Shown here piece by piece: positions 28,001 to 36,775 of a stretch of 64,000 bases of DNA. The notes beneath the pieces are model-generated. The model was not told the DNA's origin, searched no databases, and worked only from the letters and a program-made list of their open reading frames with translations. The position numbers were made by a program, and so were the translations under genes. Source of the stretch: Apostichopus japonicus (lineage: Eukaryota; Echinodermata; Holothuroidea; Aspidochirotida; Stichopodidae); NCBI RefSeq assembly GCF_037975245.1, contig NC_092561.1, positions 4,454,001-4,518,000 of the forward strand. The letters run 5' to 3'. Position 1 is the stretch's first letter, and each line of letters starts with the position of its first letter.

Positions 28001-30856
28001 TGACTTCAGTGACAATGTACACTTTGTACTGGTAAAGTGTTCTTCAACAAATAAACTGTATGCACATTCGGTGATCTTGAGTTATGATGTGTAGTATTTT
28101 AATTTCACTGTTCATGTTTCGTGCAATACATGCCATATAGAATTGGTACATGTCTGATGAAGTCACTTATATCTTGTCTGTATTCAGCTTCTCTCTGTCC
28201 TAAGAACAATCCCTACGCATCTTGTGGCTCCGGATGTTCAGAAACCTGCAACCATCCTAATGGTATAGACGATTGCCTTCACAACTGCATCGAAACTTGT
28301 CCTTGTTGGTATGGTACTCTCATTGAAGATAGCGACTGCGTCAAGCCAACAAGTTGTGACTGTTACCTAGAAGGGGTCGGCGTATTAGAGGTAAGCTTGT
28401 ATGTGAAGAGAGCGAATATTTTCAAACAATTAGTAGCAATTTACAATTAGTAACAAAGTAAGAGCAAACCACGCTTTAAATTTCCCTCAGAAAGGAATTT
28501 CTTATTAAAAAGTTAAATACACCAAGTCAAGTTATTTTCAAGATTTAATCCTTCAACTATTGTGCACAGGGTAGATCAAGGAGAGAGAGGGGGGTGGGGG
28601 TGGCTATCAAATATTAATATCATCAATTCGTTATCTTGGTGCATCAATCCTAGCTTGAACAGTGTTTCTTGATCGATAAATAAATATAATTTTGCGAGAT
28701 CTCACCATATTCCAAAGCCTTTCGCCGCTGTACAAGTGTAGAGAGGATCAATTGCGTTGGGTCTTGCTTGCATTGAAATAGGGTCTTAGCATTGACGTGT
28801 ATCTTCTTTGCCTTTGTGTGGTCTTCTGTTCAGTATTCTCTAACGTTGATAAATTATAGACAGAGATATATTAAGATCTACCAAACAACAATTTTATTAT
28901 TTACCAGGTCGGTGTGATCTACGGAAGTGACGACTGTACAGCGAGCAAGAAGTGCATTGATAGAACGATTGTGTATGACGACACTGCGGGATGCGATGTG
29001 AATGCTTTCTGTGGTGACCAAGGTGGAGTACATGGCTGTCACTGTAACCCAGGATTTACCGGAGACGGAGAAACGTGCCAAGAGATACCAAAACCGCGAG
29101 ATTGCAAAGACCATCTTAATGACGGAAGTACTGATAGTGGAGTATATACCATTTATCCAATTGGTTATCCTGAAGAATCGATCGATGTTTATTGCGATAT
29201 GACAACTGACGGTGGTGGTTGGACGGTAAGTAAAATGTAAACACCTCGTAACAGACCCATGCAGAAGTCTTACAGTACCATGGTAAAAGACCACACAGAA
29301 GCCTAACCATGGTAAAAGATCATACAGAAGCCTCACCAGGGTAAAAGACCAAACAGAAGCCTTAACATGGTAAAAGATCTTGCAGAGCCATTACTATGTG
29401 ACAAGTCTTTGCTTATTTGGCTCTTCTTATAAAAGGGTTACTTGGGTAAAAAGAAAATCCCTAAAATATGTCTTTATGGGAGTGACAAATGATTTCTTTG
29501 ATTATTTTGCACATAATTTTCATAGAAGAATATTTTTTTGGGGAAAAAGTACATTCTTTTTACTGTCTTAATCTGCACTATCAGTCATTGACGTGATGAA
29601 TAATATTAATTGGGGAATACTACTCTCTTCGTCGCCTTTAAAAACAATTCGGTTGCTCTGAAGTTGCCAATATAAATAAATCACTAACGTCAGTACCACA
29701 TCTTGTCCATGACTGTTAAAAAGGAATTGTACCTTCTTCTCGGGACAACAGTTAATGTAGTTTGCTTTGCTCTGTTTTATACAGTTACTCCAGAAAAGGT
29801 TTGACTTTTCTGTGGATTTCAATCGCAATTGGGAAGAGTACAAACATGGATTTGGAGATCTATCTGGAGAATTCTGGTTGGGAAATGAAGCCATCCATTT
29901 TCTAACCACGCAACGAAAATATACTATGAGAGTTGACGCTATGTTTGATCCCTCGCAGCCGAATACATTCGTGTATCAGACATTCACCGTAGAAGATGAA
30001 AACAATGGCTATACATTACACATCGATGACTACTCTGGATCGATACCTCGTGAGATTTCTTTTACATAAGATATATTACTTGCACATATTTACTTCACTA
30101 TTCATTAAAACCTTTTTGTTGTGAATTGACGTTTCTATTGATGAAGATGCCACATTGCAATCGCACTAAGATGTTTTCCACCGCCTATCTTCGTCTACAG
30201 AGAAGTAGTTCGATAGAATATATTCAACTAAACGTTAAATTTGTACCAATGCAATCTATGTTCTTGATGGTCAGTCAGATCCACTGCAGAGTTGTATGTA
30301 TATTTTCCCCCTTAGTTTAATGGCCTCTGCGAAATCATTAAGGGACAAACAATAACTTACTTGAATTAAATGTATATGTGTGTGTTTGTTCTTGAGTCTG
30401 CTTTCTTGTGTGGGGATGTCCTTATGGGTATTTATTTTAGTTATTTCAGTTCTATTTTGAAGAGAATATCTATAGGTCTGCGCTACTGGTGTTCATGACA
30501 CCAGTTACACCGATGTATGATTATCTGGCTATTCGTTTAAAGAGATAGTTAACTAACTGACGTCTTTGGTTGTACATTAAATCACTAAGAGGTAGTTTAA
30601 CCAAACATCACAATAACGCAGATATTTTTCCCCCTACTTTCCAGCCGATGGTATGGAGCCCCATAACCTGAAGAAGTTCTCTACTTATGATCGAGATTCC
30701 GATGACTTTCCGGAACAAAATTGTGCGGAAGAAGCACTCGGTGGATGGTGGTATGCCAACTGCTACTACGCAAACTTAAATGGAGACGATGGTAGTTTCA
30801 TATGGCTCATTTACAAACTATCCTCCTCTCAAATGATGATTAGATCTAATGCATGA
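295..30856 (+). CDS. Giant VWD/C8/TIL multimodule protein with C-terminal fibrinogen-like domain (3' part, 46 exons)
   Basis: This is one multi-exon gene whose 5' end is off-window. Chaining 46 exons by reading frame and GT-AG sites gives about 9,092 coding nt with all phases compatible, ending at TGA 30854-30856. Domain order is a calcium-binding EGF, seven VWD-C8-TIL-E modules, then an EGF-like segment and a fibrinogen-related domain. VWD-C8-TIL arrays are known from IgGFc-binding protein, zonadhesin, vWF, SCO-spondin and mucins, where they build disulfide-linked extracellular polymers or mucus gels. The FReD resembles ficolin and tachylectin domains, which bind acetylated sugars. I infer a secreted scaffold with a lectin-like end. 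No membrane segment follows the FReD. Signal peptide and N-terminus cannot be seen. A split into two genes is possible but unlikely, because the phase 1 module junctions continue unbroken. An AATAAA follows at 31222. Confidence 0.85.
913..4209 (+). CDS. Module 1: VWD-C8-TIL-E
   Basis: The exons are 913-1244 (VWD N-half), 1826-1966 (VWD C-half), 2367-2505 (linker), 2968-3150 (C8), 3312-3508 (TIL) and 4032-4209 (E segment). Phases run 1-0, 0-0, 0-1, 1-1, 1-0, 0-1, the plan repeated in every later module. The VWD begins [14 protein letters not shown], which includes the GDPH motif. The C-half carries GACGNCDGN where most modules read CGLCGTC, so the second half of the CGLCG motif is altered. The C8 exon ends in NWRDEIPEC. 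The TIL contains [12 protein letters not shown] and CECPEG. The E exon ends in [14 protein letters not shown], resembling an EGF tail. Intron 1 of the VWD carries a (TA)n tract. Confidence 0.85.
1276..1349. repeat. (TA)n microsatellite
   Basis: About 37 TA dinucleotides lie in the intron splitting the module 1 VWD domain, roughly 30 bp after the donor at 1245. The translated (YI)n reading through it is an artefact, not protein. Confidence 0.95.
4529..5600 (+). mobile_element. LINE fragment (CR1/Rex/L2-like reverse transcriptase 3' end)
   Basis: Three overlapping frames encode consecutive pieces of a non-LTR reverse transcriptase C-terminus. FTADDTVI is the F/Y-x-DD catalytic box. Next comes the segment [17 protein letters not shown], then DFRKQP and a [12 protein letters not shown] motif (usually YLGTIID), then [12 protein letters not shown] and the tail around [14 protein letters not shown]. 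At least two frameshifts (about 4730 and 4920) and several stops show it is dead. The 3' end probably lies near the AAATAAATCTATCTATCT-like stretch at 5575-5590, a simple repeat typical of LINE tails. It sits in sense orientation in the intron between modules 1 and 2. Confidence 0.75.
5779..8720 (+). CDS. Module 2: VWD-C8-TIL-E
   Basis: Exons are 5779-6095, 6219-6377, 6772-6916, 7275-7457, 7754-7947 and 8546-8720. The VWD starts [14 protein letters not shown] and its C-half has [10 protein letters not shown], the intact CxxC motif. The linker exon encodes [13 protein letters not shown]8 contains [10 protein letters not shown] and a WWKDRPEC end. The TIL exon ([18 protein letters not shown]) must end at 7947 to keep frame, which forces a GC donor (GCAAGT at 7948) instead of GT. 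The E exon contains [10 protein letters not shown] and [14 protein letters not shown]. All phases match module 1. Confidence 0.85.
9266..12588 (+). CDS. Module 3: VWD-C8-TIL-E
   Basis: Exons are 9266-9588, 10181-10339, 10687-10831, 11262-11441, 12002-12201 and 12414-12588. The VWD begins [14 protein letters not shown] and the C-half reads [11 protein letters not shown]. The linker exon encodes [13 protein letters not shown] followed by a very acidic stretch. C8 contains [11 protein letters not shown] and ends EWWNSVPEC. The TIL has [19 protein letters not shown] and CGCTLPGG. The E exon has CSERCLCLD. Phases are identical to the other modules. Confidence 0.87.
12814..17213 (+). CDS. Module 4: VWD-C8-TIL-E with an extra mini-exon
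   Basis: Exons are 12814-13142, 13444-13596, 13863-14007, 14466-14654, the extra exon 14961-15035, 15309-15514 and 17039-17213. The VWD begins [14 protein letters not shown] and its C-half has [10 protein letters not shown]. In C8 the common WW/NW end is replaced by DWRKDAQHC. The 75-nt mini-exon is phase 1-1, so its inclusion or skipping preserves frame. It encodes a Gly/Ser-rich stretch with SRRKRATG, a furin-type site. The TIL has lost spacing regularity ([12 protein letters not shown]). The E exon ends in [14 protein letters not shown]. The intron 15515-17038 is the longest in the array between two exons of the same module. Confidence 0.85.
14961..15035 (+). CDS. Symmetric mini-exon with furin-like RRKR site (module 4)
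   Basis: The exon is bounded by TTGCAG and GTAAT and is exactly 75 nt with phase 1-1. It joins the C8-4 and TIL-4 exons, which are themselves phase-compatible with each other. The encoded 25 residues are [10 protein letters not shown], then [10 protein letters not shown], then GPTVR. R-R-K-R followed by A fits the R-x-K/R-R consensus of proprotein convertases. No other module has an exon here. Transcript evidence would decide whether it is constitutive. Confidence 0.65.
15515..17038. other. Long intron within module 4 with no recognised element
   Basis: This is AT-rich, non-coding sequence between the TIL-4 and E-4 exons. I see no convincing ORF, tandem repeat or transposon remnant in it; the short open frame near 16066 has no recognisable motif. 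Confidence 0.6.
18011..21819 (+). CDS. Module 5: VWD-C8-TIL-E, with altered CxxC region
   Basis: Exons are 18011-18333, 18728-18910, 19453-19597, 20368-20550, 21012-21214 and 21645-21819. The start is unusual: the Cys-rich lead-in is replaced by a Trp/Gly-rich [17 protein letters not shown], keeping GDPH. The C-half reads [16 protein letters not shown], so two cysteines of CGLCGTC are replaced, and it is about eight codons longer than its sisters. The linker ([12 protein letters not shown]), C8 ([16 protein letters not shown]), TIL ([15 protein letters not shown]-like spacing) and E ([14 protein letters not shown]) are normal. Phases are preserved, so the module is probably functional but may not share the thiol chemistry of the others. 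Confidence 0.85.
19995..20250 (+). mobile_element. tRNA-derived SINE
   Basis: A box A-like TGTCAGAGTGG at 20001-20011 and a perfect box B GGTTCGATCCC at 20062-20072 are spaced as in a tRNA promoter, followed by a non-tRNA body of about 170 bp. The spacing fits an internal Pol III promoter, but I cannot fold a full cloverleaf with a 3' acceptor partner, so this is a SINE and not a tRNA gene. It lies in the intron between the linker and C8 exons of module 5. The end coordinate is approximate. Confidence 0.6.
22204..25256 (+). CDS. Module 6: VWD-C8-TIL-E
   Basis: Exons are 22204-22532, 22912-23070, 23879-24020, 24301-24480, 24689-24891 and 25082-25256. The VWD begins [14 protein letters not shown] and the C-half has [11 protein letters not shown]. 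The linker encodes [14 protein letters not shown]8 has [11 protein letters not shown] and ends KWWELVTGC. The TIL has [14 protein letters not shown] and [11 protein letters not shown]. The E exon has [14 protein letters not shown] and [14 protein letters not shown]. The linker acceptor at 23877-23878 has a weak pyrimidine tract; the exon itself is secure by homology to its sisters. Confidence 0.85.
24976..25050. repeat. (TA)n microsatellite next to a splice acceptor
   Basis: A TA run of about 70 bp ends some 30 bp before the acceptor (AG 25080-25081) of the module 6 E exon. Only a short T-rich stretch separates them. Confidence 0.95.
25566..29093 (+). CDS. Module 7: divergent VWD-C8-TIL-E followed by EGF-like segment
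   Basis: Exons are 25566-25876, 26282-26437, 26715-26856, 27123-27296, 28188-28390 and the first part of 28908-29225. The VWD opens [20 protein letters not shown] has become TDFH and the following VWD core ([10 protein letters not shown]) is shorter and less Cys-conserved. The C-half reads [10 protein letters not shown], missing the first Cys of CGMCG. C8 lacks part of the usual pattern ([24 protein letters not shown]). The TIL has [10 protein letters not shown] and CPCWYG. The E part ends with [14 protein letters not shown]. Phases are the same as in the other modules, so it is the same gene but the most diverged module. Confidence 0.82.
27618..27795. repeat. Minisatellite, unit about 38 bp, about 4.5 copies
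   Basis: The unit is recognisable by TGACTCACCTGTAATAC followed by CCTCACATCCGAACATT. Successive copies begin near 27653, 27690, 27728 and 27766 and diverge by a few substitutions each. It lies in the intron between C8-7 and TIL-7. Confidence 0.85.
29094..30856 (+). CDS. Fibrinogen-related domain (FReD), C-terminus of the large gene
   Basis: The exons are the end of 28908-29225, then 29785-30049 and 30645-30856 (stop TGA 30854-30856). The domain opens [18 protein letters not shown] and [11 protein letters not shown], the canonical FReD start. The middle exon has [19 protein letters not shown] and [14 protein letters not shown]. The last exon has [11 protein letters not shown] (the calcium-site region), the Cys pair around [22 protein letters not shown] and the terminal MMIRSNA. 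At roughly 200 residues it looks complete. FReDs in ficolins and invertebrate lectins bind acetyl groups; specificity cannot be read from this sequence. A close second copy lies at 60982-62980. Confidence 0.9.
29250..29395. repeat. Minisatellite, unit about 30 bp, about 4 copies
   Basis: The units share ATGGTAAAAGAC then ACAGAAGCC. They lie just after the donor at 29226 in the first FReD intron. The paralogous intron at 61199-61716 has only one truncated unit at this place (ACAGACCATGCAGAACCC). Confidence 0.85.
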
Positions 30857-31221
30857 AAAAAATCAGTTTTTCCCTTCGTAAAGATAGTTACCGTATATCA
30901 TATATAGTTAAGTTACGGCATAGATAGTAAGTATACAGTTAGCTACTTTTGGTGCTGGAAATTTAATTGCAATTTAAAATGATGTATTAGAATAATAACC
31001 ATACTTATTACTATAATAAACATGTTAGGAAGTTCCGATGACTTTTACGTGACAGCTCGTTCATCATTTACCGTGTTGTTACAGTGTTTTTTTTAAGCTT
31101 TCATTCATTAACGTTTATTAGGAATATCGGGAGCAGTTAAGCTTCTTGTGTGGTAATATTCAGATTGATGTATCTGCTGTAACTTTATAAATGTTACTGG
31201 GTAGTATAGGAATACAAATGA

Positions 31222-31227
31222 AATAAA
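31222..31227 (+). terminator. Candidate polyadenylation signal AATAAA
   Basis: AATAAA lies 366 bp after the stop codon of the large gene; another at 31015-31020 is an alternative. The paralogous 3' flank of the downstream copy also keeps AATAAA near 63527 and 63538, which suggests this region is the real 3' end. Confidence 0.4.
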
Positions 31228-31811
31228 AGGGAAGTATCCATGAATTATTGTTATTTCTCATTCTTTAAAGTAATATCGAGGTTTTATTGTAATTCCTAAA
31301 TTCTGAAACGTTATTGGTCAGGAAATGACAATATCCATTTATTTTTTCTCACGCATTTTAAACCGCGATCATCCTTAAACTGCCGAGAACATGAGAGTCC
31401 AGCGAAACAATTATTAAGTAAAAATAAAATAAATAAATATCAATTTACAGGTCATACATACTTACATAAGAGCCATGAACATTCATTGGATGAAATAATT
31501 ACATAAGATTCAGGTAGCATTGCACATTTCATCCTTGTATTTATGATCAAATCATTTGTTTTAACATAACTTTATTATAGTACTTGTTTGAATATTCATC
31601 ATTTTAGATTTTTAAGAAAGAAGCTATCAAATTAATTCATTCATCACGATAACTGAAAGATGACCTACGAAACATATCCATAGCAGTTCCATTGTCTGTT
31701 GCATTCACTTCAGCATGCTCTTTATATTTCAGATATAGCTGTGCCAAGCGGCGCCTATTTTACATGACACTTTTACGAGATCTATTTTTTCTTTACCTTT
31801 TTTTACCTGAC

Positions 31812-32310
31812 CAAATACTTATGCCATATTTTTGGATGAATGGATCATTTTGACAGAGATTACCAACTTTATCATCTGAAATTTTGCTAAGCACTTCAGA
31901 AGTAAAGTTGGGGTGTTTTTTCCAGATTCATTTAACAATTTAGCAGGAAGGTAACTGGAAATAACCTTGTACTGTGAATTACACTTTGTTTTATATTTGG
32001 TAAAATACTGCTTAGCAAAATATCCCTTGCAATTGCTGCAAATGACTAATATATGGACGCCCTGATTTCTCTCCCTTTCAGTCTCTGTTTGATATTTAGG
32101 AAGGTGCCCTGCTTACAATAGGAAGAAAATGTTAATGTTTGTTCTTTTTCCCAAGCTTTAAGGTATCTTGTGCATCACTGATTTTCTTATAGACTTGCAT
32201 AATATGTCTCTTTAATCGACCCTGACAAAACCCCTTGGAACAAAATGGGCAATAGCGTTTTGGCCTTACATGCTTTGATAGTGATTTTTTGGATGTAGAT
32301 GGCTGGCAAT
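31812..32310 (-). pseudogene. Degenerate C2H2 zinc-finger exons of a SET/zinc-finger gene
   Basis: On the minus strand an acceptor (AG 32312-32311) precedes a frame with RYCPFCSKGFCQGRLKRHIM, a C2H2-like finger whose final His is Tyr. After a frameshift near 32130 comes a KQGTFLNIKQRL stretch. After another shift comes VICSNCKGYFAKQYF followed by TKYKTKC, a second, degenerate finger. The layout of a CPFC-KRH finger, a spacer and a C-x2-C-x-G-[FY] finger matches multicopy invertebrate proteins in which these fingers follow a KMT5A-like SET domain. Such a SET remnant lies upstream on the same strand at about 35400-35180. Frameshifts and internal stops show it is not functional. Confidence 0.55.
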
Positions 32311-32689
32311 CTGTAATGCAAAAAAAAAAAGGGAATAACTACATTTTAAGAAAATGAACCTAGAAGGCAAGTGTTTGGTAAACTACACTTTTTAGAAACT
32401 TATTACTGAACCAAATTCATTACATATCATATTTAGGAAACACAACTCTTGAATTACCAGCTATGGAGGTTTCTTAACTACGTGACAGGTATGTCATCAT
32501 ATATTGTCTCTGCCATTTTGAAAATTTTAAAACAGTAAACTATCTTGACATAAGACAATAGATAAAAGCAGTGCACAGATGACTAGAACCATGGAGCTAT
32601 AACGAGAGAGCTCCATGCTAGAACTAAAAAACGCCTGTTTTCAATATTTATCCTTTTCTAACCATCCTTCAATGTTTGAAGGTCAGTGC

Positions 32690-32940
32690 AATTACTTATT
32701 AAGTACTTCTTTTCCACACGTAAAATACATGCACAATCTTTTCCATATAAAAGAAACATTTTTTTCCCAACATAATACAATAACACTGTTCTTTCCACAC
32801 ATAATAGAAAGGCACCATTCTTTCCACAGTCCACACAAAATACAAAAGCACTGTTCTTTCTACATATGTAATATAAAAGCAACATTCCTTCCACACATAA
32901 TACAAATCACTGTTCTTTCCACACATATATACCAGCAATG
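32690..32940. repeat. Degenerate minisatellite, period about 35-40 bp
   Basis: Repeated blocks read TTCTTTCCACACATAATACA with an AAAAGCACTG-type spacer, at least six times with drift. Both strands give long low-complexity open frames here (for example 32615-33019) that are by-products of the repeat and not genes. Confidence 0.75.
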
Positions 32941-35160
32941 TAATCAAAAGGCATTCTCATCAAATTCTCTTCAATACAAAGAGGTATCCCCAGGAAACAT
33001 TTTTCCACTTAGAATATGAAATTAACAGTATCAGCCTGTATGCCTTGCTCACCATACAAGACATATCAATGCATAAAACCTATACTTAAACAGGTTGAAG
33101 AGGTTTGGGGACAGTGAATCGGATAATTTTAGAACTTAAGTTTGGTTCCCACTAACTACTTAATGTTAACTGATTTCATAGAGAAAAAAACCTAATATGA
33201 TATAATTGTGTGTTGTAATCCTTTGACCTATTAATGACTACCCTGATGGTTCAAAGCTTGAAGAATACCATCTTGTCAATGCGCACACTACTTAATTTAA
33301 CACTTTGATTTCGACTGGTTCTTTTAAGGTCTTGATTTAACAATATAACATAAAATCAGATCAGAAGCTGAAAGGAGATAAACCCCTATCATCAACAGAG
33401 CCTCATGTCTGTATATCATAGTTTAAGCCAACTTAAATAGTTTTAAAAACACAAAGAACATTTGCGCAAGTCTGAAATATGGAACTTTATGATGAGAAGC
33501 ATGAAACACTTTACTGGATGCATAAGTGACTGAGACTTATTTTAAACATATTTGTATAAACATAATATGTATGTACTAGAGATTTTGGCTGGATTCACTC
33601 AAACAGATAATTCCAAAGCACTTTAATTGCACAAGCGGCTAATTTAGGACCCCGCAACAGCATATGTAGAAGAATATAAATATTAAAATCACATGTCAAC
33701 AAACATCCATCTACTATGTTGGTATGCTTTGTCAACAGCAGTGTTGATCAGTTTGCTATTTTAATCACAGGGCAGCCTGTTTGCGCTAAGTGTGAAGCTT
33801 TTCCTAGTTGACTGTTTGCACCGCAAATTTAACATGATAATAGGGATCATGTGAGTTTTTGTAGGGTGCTCCGAGGAAAACTGCTAATGGAGATGTACAC
33901 ATAATGTCAGCTCATATCACACTGTGGAATGAAAACAAACGGCCATAAATTTGCCACAAATTTCATGCTGTGAGTATGACCACAATAAACTCAGTATTGT
34001 GGCATGTAGTTAACATGATATATTTAAGAAAAGCTATGTTGTTCACTAAATTGTTGATGCATAATAAACAACTAAGATTTTTCATCTAAATATTTGCAAA
34101 CTGTTTCATACAATTGCTTTAAATGAGGGTAGCGTGTTGAAAAAGCTGTTAAAAACGTGTGAAACTGTATCATATTTCCTTTTGTTATATCATATATTGT
34201 GTCCCTTGTATAAGGCCAATTGATAGGACTTATTGGATGTAAGCTACTCATTTCAAATGGAGGGAGAGCCATCATTACTTAGTTGATGTCACCAACTTTA
34301 GGGAAAATTACAAACAAATTATAATACTTAGTCTATCAATATTTAAAACTTGTGGTGCTACAAAAGTAAACGCATGAGGCAGCTTTTAATAGACATGCAA
34401 GTAGGGGGAATATGAATAGCTGATTTGTAATGAACTTCTAGTATCCTCCTCCAATCCTAATGATTTGTGCCACTATCTTACCTTTAGGAGCCATGTAAAT
34501 GTTACATCACTTAATATTCCAGAATTTGGCCTTTTTGTTGGTTTCTGTGATAAATACATAGTAAATTAAGGGATGATAATACTCTTATCTAGTTCAGATA
34601 TTGCTATAAAGCAGGATGGTATCGTACCAGCTGGTCAAAACAGAGAGAAAAAGACCAACTGTCAATATTGCAGAAGTACTAGCCACATTCATTGCAAACA
34701 TAAGAACTGCAAAACACTGAGACAAGGGCTAGGTTGACAATCCTAACAATTTTTAATGTTTACCCTTAGAGGTACTACACCTTCAACTAACTGATGAACT
34801 TCTCAGTAGCACAAACACAGTCTCTCCCAAAACTTACATCTGTCATATGCCTTCTTTTGCAGAACAGAAGGCTTAGGACTCTCATAATGCACCCAACTGA
34901 GCCAAATCTGACATTGATGTAATATACTTTAAGAATAGTAGTAATGTCTTTTAAAGTCGCCAGCCTTTTGGTAAACAACAGCAGCCAGCAAATGCAGAAT
35001 AATATACCCCAGCTAGTTCTGAAGCCAGTCCAGTTCACACAGTTGGTGCCTCCACAAATGTAAATTTAAAACCCATTAATGTAGGTACTAATACAAATTG
35101 CAATAATAATTATCACAATACTTAGTGAATTAATGTACAACAGAGAACTACATGTCTTAA
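32941..35160. other. Intergenic or decayed region
   Basis: AT-rich sequence between the zinc-finger and SET remnants. It may be the introns of the old minus-strand gene. I see no recognisable domain in the short open frames at 34072-34275 or 34787-35038. Confidence 0.5.
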
Positions 35161-35174
35161 AGAAAGTGTAATGT

Positions 35175-35537
35175 AGAATGTTTCAAAAAACTTTTTTCTC
35201 CATGTCTACTCCATAGTCAAAGCGGTAGTTTACAATCTGATTGTATGTCTTTGGTTGTGAACAGGCAGAGATGTGGTCTTCTTCTAATGATAACCACCTT
35301 CATTGCACAATTGGCTTCCTTGGGATGATAAACATCATTAACCTTTCTCCCATATCCAACATGCTTAGTTGCATCGATGCTGATGAAAAGAATCAAATAC
35401 TTATACTTCAGACCTTGTCGCAACAACACTAAAATCAGCCAGGGCATTTGACACTTTAGCCACAAGCCAGAAGTCACTGGTTGAAAACATGTATTGTAGT
35501 TTTTCCAATCAGGGGTTGAGGTTTCAAGGCCTGTCAC
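35175..35537 (-). pseudogene. Degenerate KMT5A-like SET domain fragment
   Basis: The minus-strand frame contains FISIDATKHVGYGRKVND, then HPKEANCAMKVV and PHLCLFTTKDIQ. These match the SET pattern of an IDAT start, GR-x-x-ND, NC-x-MK and HLCLFA-x-DI seen in KMT5A/SETD8-type lysine methyltransferases. The open frame then stops, but a one-base shift near 35220 gives RFDYGVDME, equivalent to the terminal ELRYDYG motif. The usual NH and substrate-pocket residues are therefore incomplete and the frame is broken, so enzymatic activity is unlikely. Histone H4K20 methylation is the known role of KMT5A itself; the multicopy invertebrate relatives have no established role that I can cite. Confidence 0.6.
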
Positions 35538-35929
35538 TAGCTACACTGTAGTGCCATTTTATATTGCATGTGCTTTATTCACCACCTGCACTGATTATAG
35601 ACTTGCTAAAAGGCCCTTAAATGTAGTAAGTTACATAATGGTGACAACTTGAATAGGCTAAAACTATGGGACCTAGCGTTAGTATTGCGAAACCACCATA
35701 GGCTAGGCCTAGCCTAGCACAATATCTGCAGTGTTAGCCTTAGGATAGGGATACTTAGAACTAACTTACATAATCATCCTTCCTGCTTAGCCTTAGTATA
35801 AGTTGAAAATTTTTGATATTATACCTTCAGATGCTCCACCGGCGACAAATCTTAATATATTAGTAAGGCATAATTTATCCCATATAGGTTTTAATTTATC
35901 CCATATAGTAAAAGTATATATATGAATAA

Positions 35930-36000
35930 ATATATATATATGATATGAATATATATATATATGATATGAATATATGTATGATATGAATATATATATGATA

Positions 36001-36058
<58 letters not shown>
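35930..36058. repeat. AT-rich microsatellite ((TA)n with GATATGAATA interruptions)
   Basis: Several TATATATGATATGAATA units are followed by a pure TA run of about 55 bp. The sequence lies roughly 300 bp outside the left end of the CACTA-like element. Confidence 0.95.
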
Positions 36059-36063
<5 letters not shown>

Positions 36064-36365
36064 CCTACAAATCACTCACGGTGTTTTAACATATCATTTT
36101 TCCAAATAATTTAACATACAAAGTCACACTCTCGTGTTCATATAGTGATATAACCACCTCTCATTAGCTCTCTTCAAAAGAGCCAACAGCAACATGAAAT
36201 AACAACAACAAAAAAGATTACCACAATCATTCCTTGAAACTGACAAAGGCAGTAACATTTGTTTTGCTTTTTTCGAAATCTGGTGACACATATAATTTAA
36301 CGACGTTAAGTGTTTCAGTGTCTTAGAATGAACATTAATACCATAGTAATATATTCCTCAGGATA

Positions 36366-36775
36366 CACTGTTAAAAATTTCTGTAAATTTACAGTTAATT
36401 CCTGTCGATTTTTACAGAAAAAGCCGGTTTTCTATATTTACATGTAAACGTCTGTTATTTTAACAGACGTTTTCTGTACAGCAAGTGGTTTACACAAAAT
36501 TGTAGTATTTTTCCTTCCAAAGAAAATTTACAGGAAAATCCTGTAAAATTTTCCAGAATATGTCAGTTTTTAATATTTACATGTAAAATCTGTGATTTTT
36601 ACAGACGTTTTATGTTACAGCAAGTGGTTTACAAAAAATTGTAGTATTTTTTCCTCCAATGAAAATTTACAGGATAATTCTGTAAAATTTTCCAGAATAT
36701 GTCAGTTTTTTATATTTACATGTAAACTTATGTGATTTTTACAGACGTTATATGTGTCATGTACTTTACAGAATT
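36366..36775. repeat. Left terminal and subterminal repeats of the CACTA-like element
   Basis: After the terminal CACTG, three units of about 139 bp share TATTTACATGTAAA (near 36434, 36573 and 36712), CAGCAAGTGGTTTACA and AAAATTTACAGGA. Many short ACAG/CTGT palindromes are included (for example CTGTTATTTTAACAG). In plant CACTA elements such motifs bind the accessory protein TNPA. Confidence 0.75.

Noticed and set aside
32615-33019. 134-codon open frame
   Set aside because: It lies over the degenerate minisatellite and its protein is repetitive low-complexity sequence.
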